Translations under genes and position numbers: made by a program
Shown: positions 24,405 to 28,564 of the stretch, one piece after another
How the letters are laid out: each line of letters opens with the position of its first letter
Position numbering within the stretch: the stretch's first letter is position 1
The notes under the pieces: generated by a model
Seen by the model: only the letters and a program-made list of their open reading frames with translations
The model's database searches: none
What the model was told of the DNA's origin: nothing
NCBI GenBank assembly: GCA_020050965.1
Contig: JAGVJV010000286.1
Location: 1 to 28,564 of the forward strand
Origin: Parachlamydiales bacterium
GTDB taxonomy: Bacteria > Chlamydiota > Chlamydiia > Chlamydiales > Rhabdochlamydiaceae
DNA: 28,564 nucleotides
Direction of reading: 5' to 3'

Positions 24405-24439
24405 AAAAACAAGAGACCGTTCAGTATGAGCGGCCTCTT
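24403..24439 (-). terminator. Rho-independent terminator of the SH2-like gene
   Basis: On the minus strand, AAGAGGCCGCTCA-TAC-TGAACGGTCTCTT forms a stem with one internal mismatch and one G-T pair, followed by GTTTTTTT (bases 24403-24410). It lies about 37 bases past the stop of the SH2-like gene. There is no T run in the plus direction, so it serves the minus strand. Confidence 0.8.
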
Positions 24440-24475
24440 ATAGCCCCAGAATGGGGGAAAGATCAAAAATTTATA

Positions 24476-24832
24476 TTATAGCGGCTTGCAGTCGAGTATT
24501 TCGCATTCCATCATATCACAGATCACTTTCTGTAGACTTCCAACGTGCTCAGGAGAACTATTTCTCCAAATGCCATATTTACTATCTATTAAGGTAAAAT
24601 AATGATGCTCAATACAACCCATTGGGTTGACAAAAGAAATGATAAAACCCCTCTCGGTTTCTCGAGGACGGGTAATATAGGTATAGGGAGGCTGATTTGT
24701 AAGAGCCTCTTCAGCTTGTGAAGCTGTCATTTGTGGATGCCAAGAATGCTTTCTTAGTTCTGCATCGGCATCAAAAAACACTTTGCCTTGAGCATTACTT
24801 TCAAAACACTGATTTCTAAACATCGTAGCCAT
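24476..24832 (-). CDS. Putative stand-alone SH2-domain protein
   Basis: 118 residues from the ATG at 24830-24832, chosen because AAGAGG sits 6 bases upstream; a longer frame to 24859 adds nine residues. Residues 29-108 follow the SH2 layout step by step: W31-H-P-x-M-T (like WYHGxIS), A40-E41-x-x-L44 of helix A, Y52-I-T-R55-P-R-E matching FLVRxSE with the phosphotyrosine-binding Arg, G62-F-I-I-S-F-V strand C, I74-E-H76 matching VKHY, Y86-G-I, and V-G-S-L-Q-K-V-I matching FxSLxxLI. The helix A Arg of many SH2 domains is absent. Known: SH2 domains bind phosphotyrosine in animals, and bacterial examples are secreted Legionella proteins. Inference: a type III effector that binds host phosphotyrosine proteins. 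Small, single domain, own terminator. Confidence 0.65.
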   Translation of the reverse strand: MATMFRNQCFESNAQGKVFFDADAELRKHSWHPQMTASQAEEALTNQPPYTYITRPRETERGFIISFVNPMGCIEHHYFTLIDSKYGIWRNSSPEHVGSLQKVICDMMECEILDCKPL

Positions 24833-24942
24833 TTGATACCTCTTGTGGGTTTGCACCATACTTTATGGATGCTTCAAAAAACGGATCAAGTTTATACGAT
24901 CTAAACATTTTTGGAAAAGAAAAAAGTTGCATATCCAAAAAA

Positions 24943-27900
24943 TTATGGGACGATCGAGGCATTCTTGAAATCGATGTTCCCAGTCACTGCAGAGAAAGCA
25001 TCTTTTAGCCGTTTTTTGTGCATGTAGGTGTCCATCACTGCGTTGACGCTGAAGACAGGACACTCTTCAATCAGAATAGCTTCGGTTTGTCGAAATAGAT
25101 CTAACCTTCTGTCCGGAATCACCTCTTTCTTGGCCATTTGCAGAAGTTTTTGGTAGTTGGGATGTTCCCATTTAGAGAAGTTGACCCGGTTGGTCTTAAA
25201 TTCAAAAAGGTTAAGGGTATAGCTCGGATCATTGATCGCCGATTTCCAAGCGATCACCCCAAGCTGATACTCCCCTGTCGTCATTTTAGAGAAGAGAAGG
25301 TTAAAGTCATATTCCTCAAGGCGGCAAACGATTCCAAATGTTTCTTCCCATTGCCTGATGAGCATTTGACTGAGCTCCAAAATGTGCTTGCTCTTGAAAG
25401 CGATTAAGGTGAGTACAGGGAAATTTTTGCGAGTTAACCCAAGCTCTTTCAATCCTTGTTCGAAGAGTTGCACAGCCAATTTTTTGTCTGAGGAGAGGCG
25501 AGCCTCATCTTTGACCTGTGAATGGTTATAGGGCAACGGGGAGAAAAATGGGATCGATTTATCGTCTAGTTGCTTGGCAATTTTTTTCCGATCTAAGGCA
25601 AAATTAAAAGCCTGGCGAATTTTCAAATTGTCAAAGGGGAAGCGCTGTGTATTAAAAGAACACCAGTGGACTCGAAGCGGATTCTCAGTGAGCACGTTCC
25701 CTCCCTCCTTATTGAAGCGTGGCTCCCAAGGGTGCATCGGACGGCCCATCCATTCTAATTCATCATTCTGAAACATCTGATAGGCTGTTTCAGCGCTGTT
25801 TTGTGTGATAAGGATCCTATTTAACTTAACGGATGAATGGTCCCAATAGCGCTCATTTTTGACAAATTCATAGCCTCCGGTTTGGAGCGATTTCTTCAAT
25901 CTAAAAGGGCCGTTGCAGACATAAATTTCTTCGCCGCTTTGGGAGGCCCAGTTAGGATGCATATTCTCATTTTTCTGGTTTATCGGAGAATAGAGCGAAT
26001 GAGAGGTCAGTTCCAGGAATTCAGGAGTAGGAATTTCCAGGTCGACAACTAGGGTCTTATCATCCAATGCCTTGACTCCCACTTGATCCAAATCCATTTT
26101 CCCCTCTTTGGCAGCCTTCGCATTTTTAATGGGATAGAAGAAGTATGCAAAGGGAGTGTAGAAGGAAGGAGAGAGAATTTTTTTCCAAGCATATTCAAAA
26201 TCTTGCGCAATCAGCGGTGTTTCATCAGACCAATAGGAATTGCGAAGCTGAAAGGTATACCTTTTTTGATCGGCGGAAATCTCGATCGATTTGGCGATGG
26301 CAAGCGATGGCAGGCTTCCCTTAGAGATGCGGGTCAACCCCTCGAAGAGCATCTTGATGACCGTGCTGGAAATATCATCACCCCCTAACCTCGGGTCAAG
26401 CACGTGCGGAAGTGAGATAAAGCTAAGCCGCAGCTCTTGCAAATTCATCACTTGCGAGGTCCATTTCCTGACTGCCCGCTCGATACAGTTTTTGAATTGT
26501 TTATGCTGGTTAGGAGCGGCAGTTTCGTAGATATAGCCCTGGATTAAGGTCCCCTGGAATGTGATTTTGGTTTGGATCAATGACTTGGAAAAATTCTCTA
26601 GTTGATTGAGCTCTTCATTGAGAATAGCCTCAATTGATCGATCTTTTGTTCTGAGGACTGCCACGATCTGATTTTTTCGATTCACAAATTTGAGAAAGTG
26701 GCTCTCTCTTTTCGTAAGCTCTTTTGAAATCGCTTCGAGAAATAACTTAAAAAGGGTTTTAAGAATTCCCAGTGAAGAGGTCGCTTGCGCCTCGATTGGG
26801 TTAATCGAGAAAAAGAAATTCTCTAGAAGCTCTTGCTGGTTTTCTGCAGACGCGGCAAAAGCATGTTTAAGCTGAGCAAAGAGCTCCCCTTGCTTGAGGA
26901 TCATCCCTCCATTGTAGTCCCGAATTTCCCCTAAAGCACTCGTGAGAATAGAGATCACTTTTTGTCTTGCCAGATAAAAATTGACCGAGGAATCGAGACG
27001 CAAGATCGCTCGATCAGCAGGAATGCAAATGCGAAAGACATTGGCCTCTTTCGGATTTTTCTTTCTTACATATCCCACATTCTGGGCCCGATCGGGGATG
27101 AATTTAAAAGATTGAGGAAGCTTCTCAAAAATCTCTTTTAAACTGGGTCCATTCTTTTTGATGATCCTGACAACAAGAACGGTGAAATAGAGCTCGTTGT
27201 GTTCCTGTTTATCAAAATTGACCATCACTTGCGGCAGATCGGATAGATATTTGAGTTGCTGCGACAGGAGTAAGATGTTGCGCATCACTTCTTCTTCGTT
27301 CCGAATCATAAAGACTGAAGGGATAAGCTTTTCGATCCGCTTCTTGAGCTCCTCTTTAAGTTCCTTTTTGAGCAGGCAAATTTCACTTTGCGTAAACTTT
27401 AAGCCGCTTTTCTTCTCTAGTTCGAGATAGATATATTTGGTCGCGTCATGATTTGCTCGATAAAAATAATAGGAACCCTGGACAACTAAGGCCTCTGGAA
27501 TGAATTTTTGCACTGCCGAGACGATATGGGTGTCGCCAAAAGTTTCATAGCGATTGGTTAATCCGACCGCAATCGATAACCCCAGGACTGCTTTCACTCC
27601 AAAAGGAAAGTAGAGCTTTGAACGGATAAAATGGAACTCCAGATGCCTTTTCTCTGGGAAAATGGAAAGGCTATGGAGCAGATTGCGGCGCATGAGATAG
27701 TGCGATACCACAATTCTTGTGAGATGTTTGGATATGCGGAACTTATGGAAATCGGGGTGTGCCAAGGCAAAAAAGGAGCTCATTTCCCGAAAAAGATCGA
27801 CATCAAAGCTTTTAGGAGAGCGATTAATCAGTTGGCGGAGGAAGAGTTGGATTTGTGTCGATTTTTGATTAAGCGATAATGCCTTAGTATCCAGATACTT

Positions 27901-28398
27901 CTCAAAATAGACATTAGAAGATAGGCTCAAGGATAACTCATTAGAGAGCAGGGGGAGATGTTCTTGAATTGTGCTAAGCTCCCGACCATCCTCGACAAAG
28001 ATCTTGACCTCTGCGACAAAGAAGAGTCCGTCGGAGATTTTAGGCATATAAAAATAGCAGTTGTAAAACCCTAAGATGGGAACCTCTTTCTCAGGGATGA
28101 GCCATTTTCGAATGACTTCAAGTAGGACCTTTTCAGCTTTCAACTGTTGCTTGGGAGACAAGAGGAAGAAGATAGAGAGACTCTCGGGTGTACTTGTCGG
28201 CTGGCTCCATTTAATCAGGGGCAACTGTGTAGTCATCCACTTCTGTTGCTCAGGTAGCGACATCTCGGAAAAATCAGTCCCAAGCAACTGAGCCAGAATC
28301 TCTTTTCCTTGCTCAAGATGGCGATTCAACTCGCCTTCCTGAAGAGCTGTGGGCAAAAATGGTTTGATCTCAGGCAACTGTTTAATGGTTTCGTGCAT
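24943..28398 (-). CDS. Large cytosolic-looking protein with C-terminal family-5 peptide-binding domain
   Basis: 1151 residues from the ATG at 28396-28398; a TTG six codons earlier is less likely. Residues about 650-1140 form a solute-binding protein family 5 (OppA/SBP_bac_5) domain: LSFISLPHVLDPRLGGDD, MLFEGLTRI, YTFQLRNSYWSDETPLIAQDFEYAWKKIL, VCNGPFRLK, IRQAFNFALDRKKIAKQL, WKSAINDPSYTLNLF. OppA proteins are normally 500-600 residue exported lipoproteins. Here there is no signal peptide or lipobox, and the first 650 residues are a domain I do not recognise, rich in beta-like stretches (GFYNCYFYMPKISDGLFFVAEV, ELYFTVLVVRI). Known: the regulator SgrR joins a DNA-binding N-terminus to an intracellular SBP domain, but its N-terminus is only about 115 residues. 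Inference: an intracellular peptide or metabolite sensor. A divergent lipoprotein gene starts 84 bases away. Confidence 0.8.
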   Translation of the reverse strand: MHETIKQLPEIKPFLPTALQEGELNRHLEQGKEILAQLLGTDFSEMSLPEQQKWMTTQLPLIKWSQPTSTPESLSIFFLLSPKQQLKAEKVLLEVIRKWLIPEKEVPILGFYNCYFYMPKISDGLFFVAEVKIFVEDGRELSTIQEHLPLLSNELSLSLSSNVYFEKYLDTKALSLNQKSTQIQLFLRQLINRSPKSFDVDLFREMSSFFALAHPDFHKFRISKHLTRIVVSHYLMRRNLLHSLSIFPEKRHLEFHFIRSKLYFPFGVKAVLGLSIAVGLTNRYETFGDTHIVSAVQKFIPEALVVQGSYYFYRANHDATKYIYLELEKKSGLKFTQSEICLLKKELKEELKKRIEKLIPSVFMIRNEEEVMRNILLLSQQLKYLSDLPQVMVNFDKQEHNELYFTVLVVRIIKKNGPSLKEIFEKLPQSFKFIPDRAQNVGYVRKKNPKEANVFRICIPADRAILRLDSSVNFYLARQKVISILTSALGEIRDYNGGMILKQGELFAQLKHAFAASAENQQELLENFFFSINPIEAQATSSLGILKTLFKLFLEAISKELTKRESHFLKFVNRKNQIVAVLRTKDRSIEAILNEELNQLENFSKSLIQTKITFQGTLIQGYIYETAAPNQHKQFKNCIERAVRKWTSQVMNLQELRLSFISLPHVLDPRLGGDDISSTVIKMLFEGLTRISKGSLPSLAIAKSIEISADQKRYTFQLRNSYWSDETPLIAQDFEYAWKKILSPSFYTPFAYFFYPIKNAKAAKEGKMDLDQVGVKALDDKTLVVDLEIPTPEFLELTSHSLYSPINQKNENMHPNWASQSGEEIYVCNGPFRLKKSLQTGGYEFVKNERYWDHSSVKLNRILITQNSAETAYQMFQNDELEWMGRPMHPWEPRFNKEGGNVLTENPLRVHWCSFNTQRFPFDNLKIRQAFNFALDRKKIAKQLDDKSIPFFSPLPYNHSQVKDEARLSSDKKLAVQLFEQGLKELGLTRKNFPVLTLIAFKSKHILELSQMLIRQWEETFGIVCRLEEYDFNLLFSKMTTGEYQLGVIAWKSAINDPSYTLNLFEFKTNRVNFSKWEHPNYQKLLQMAKKEVIPDRRLDLFRQTEAILIEECPVFSVNAVMDTYMHKKRLKDAFSAVTGNIDFKNASIVP

Positions 28399-28481
28399 AG
28401 AGCTCACAGAGCACAAATGTAGGCTATTGGTGAATATTTTACTAGAAAAAAATGTATTTAGGTTTAATAATATTTGGTTAT

Positions 28482-28564
28482 ATGAGGATTTTGCAGTACA
28501 TCATATTAACTTTCTTACTGCTGGGGGTATCCGGATGTCACAAATCGGGTAACTCTAAAGGGCG
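28482..28564 (+). CDS. N-terminus of a lipoprotein, cut by window edge
   Basis: Twenty-seven codons to the end of the window. MRILQYIILTFLLLGVSGC is a lipoprotein signal peptide with lipobox GVSGC, and the mature part begins CHKSGNSKG. Its position, divergent from the large protein with an OppA-like domain, makes a peptide-binding OppA lipoprotein possible, but nothing in the visible 27 codons shows that. Only a weak ribosome site (TTTGGTTAT region) precedes the ATG. Confidence 0.6.
   Translation, partial: MRILQYIILTFLLLGVSGCHKSGNSKG

Noticed and set aside
1..28564. CRISPR arrays, tRNA or rRNA genes, insertion sequences, prophage genes
   Set aside because: None seen: no regular short direct repeats with spacers, no cloverleaf-like gaps, no transposase or integrase motifs, and hardly any non-coding space.

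Overview
The window looks like a chromosomal segment of a chlamydia-like bacterium (order Chlamydiales, probably an amoeba-associated 'environmental' family; Waddlia-like is only a guess). Evidence: a chlamydial-type rpsD divergent from a TrhO/YceA rhodanese, pheT followed by a repeat-rich lipoprotein, many ankyrin and TPR proteins, a bilobed-hydrophobic plus coiled-coil Inc-like protein, a DUF4116 fragment, and a Cys-rich outer-membrane-type protein. Base composition is mid-40s %GC by eye. Coding density is high. No intergenic stretch exceeds about 120 bases, and I saw no tRNA, rRNA, CRISPR array, transposase or integrase.

Layout. (1) 3-5485: a truncated Cys-rich outer-membrane-type protein and a membrane-anchored LysM protein on the minus strand; pheT (lacking the usual N-terminal tRNA-binding domain) and a YwqK/MORN-like lipoprotein on the plus strand; then a small lipoprotein and a small coiled-coil protein. 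(2) 5482-7818: an Inc-like membrane protein overlapping trhO, with rpsD divergent. (3) 7838-11770: a tightly overlapping plus-strand row made of an unknown membrane protein, a GNAT acetyltransferase, a tandemly duplicated A/B membrane-protein module with a natural B-A fusion, a small membrane protein and a DUF4116 peptide. (4) 11773-15638: a secreted 20-repeat ankyrin protein, then a metallophosphoesterase coupled to a second ankyrin protein. (5) 15721-19026: a 1101-residue TPR protein with an internal duplication and a Ser/Pro-rich linker, ending at a long hairpin terminator. (6) 23651 down to 19160, minus strand: an HscC-type Hsp70, an ankyrin protein, and a J-domain-like/ankyrin fusion, joined by 1- and 4-base overlaps behind a near-consensus promoter. 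A TPR-like gene diverges from it. (7) 24403-28564: a small protein that reads as a stand-alone SH2 domain, a 1151-residue cytosolic protein ending in a family-5 peptide-binding domain, and the first 27 codons of a divergent lipoprotein.

Regions 1-2 carry housekeeping genes (Phe-tRNA charging, ribosome assembly, tRNA wobble modification). Regions 3-7 are dominated by eukaryote-like protein-interaction modules (ankyrin, TPR, SH2, J/Hsp70) expected of an intracellular bacterium. The points most worth following up are the HscC-Ank-JAnk chaperone cassette, the putative bacterial SH2 protein, the PheT domain loss, and the solute-binding domain fused to a large unknown N-terminus. All family calls come from reading motifs; no database search was run.
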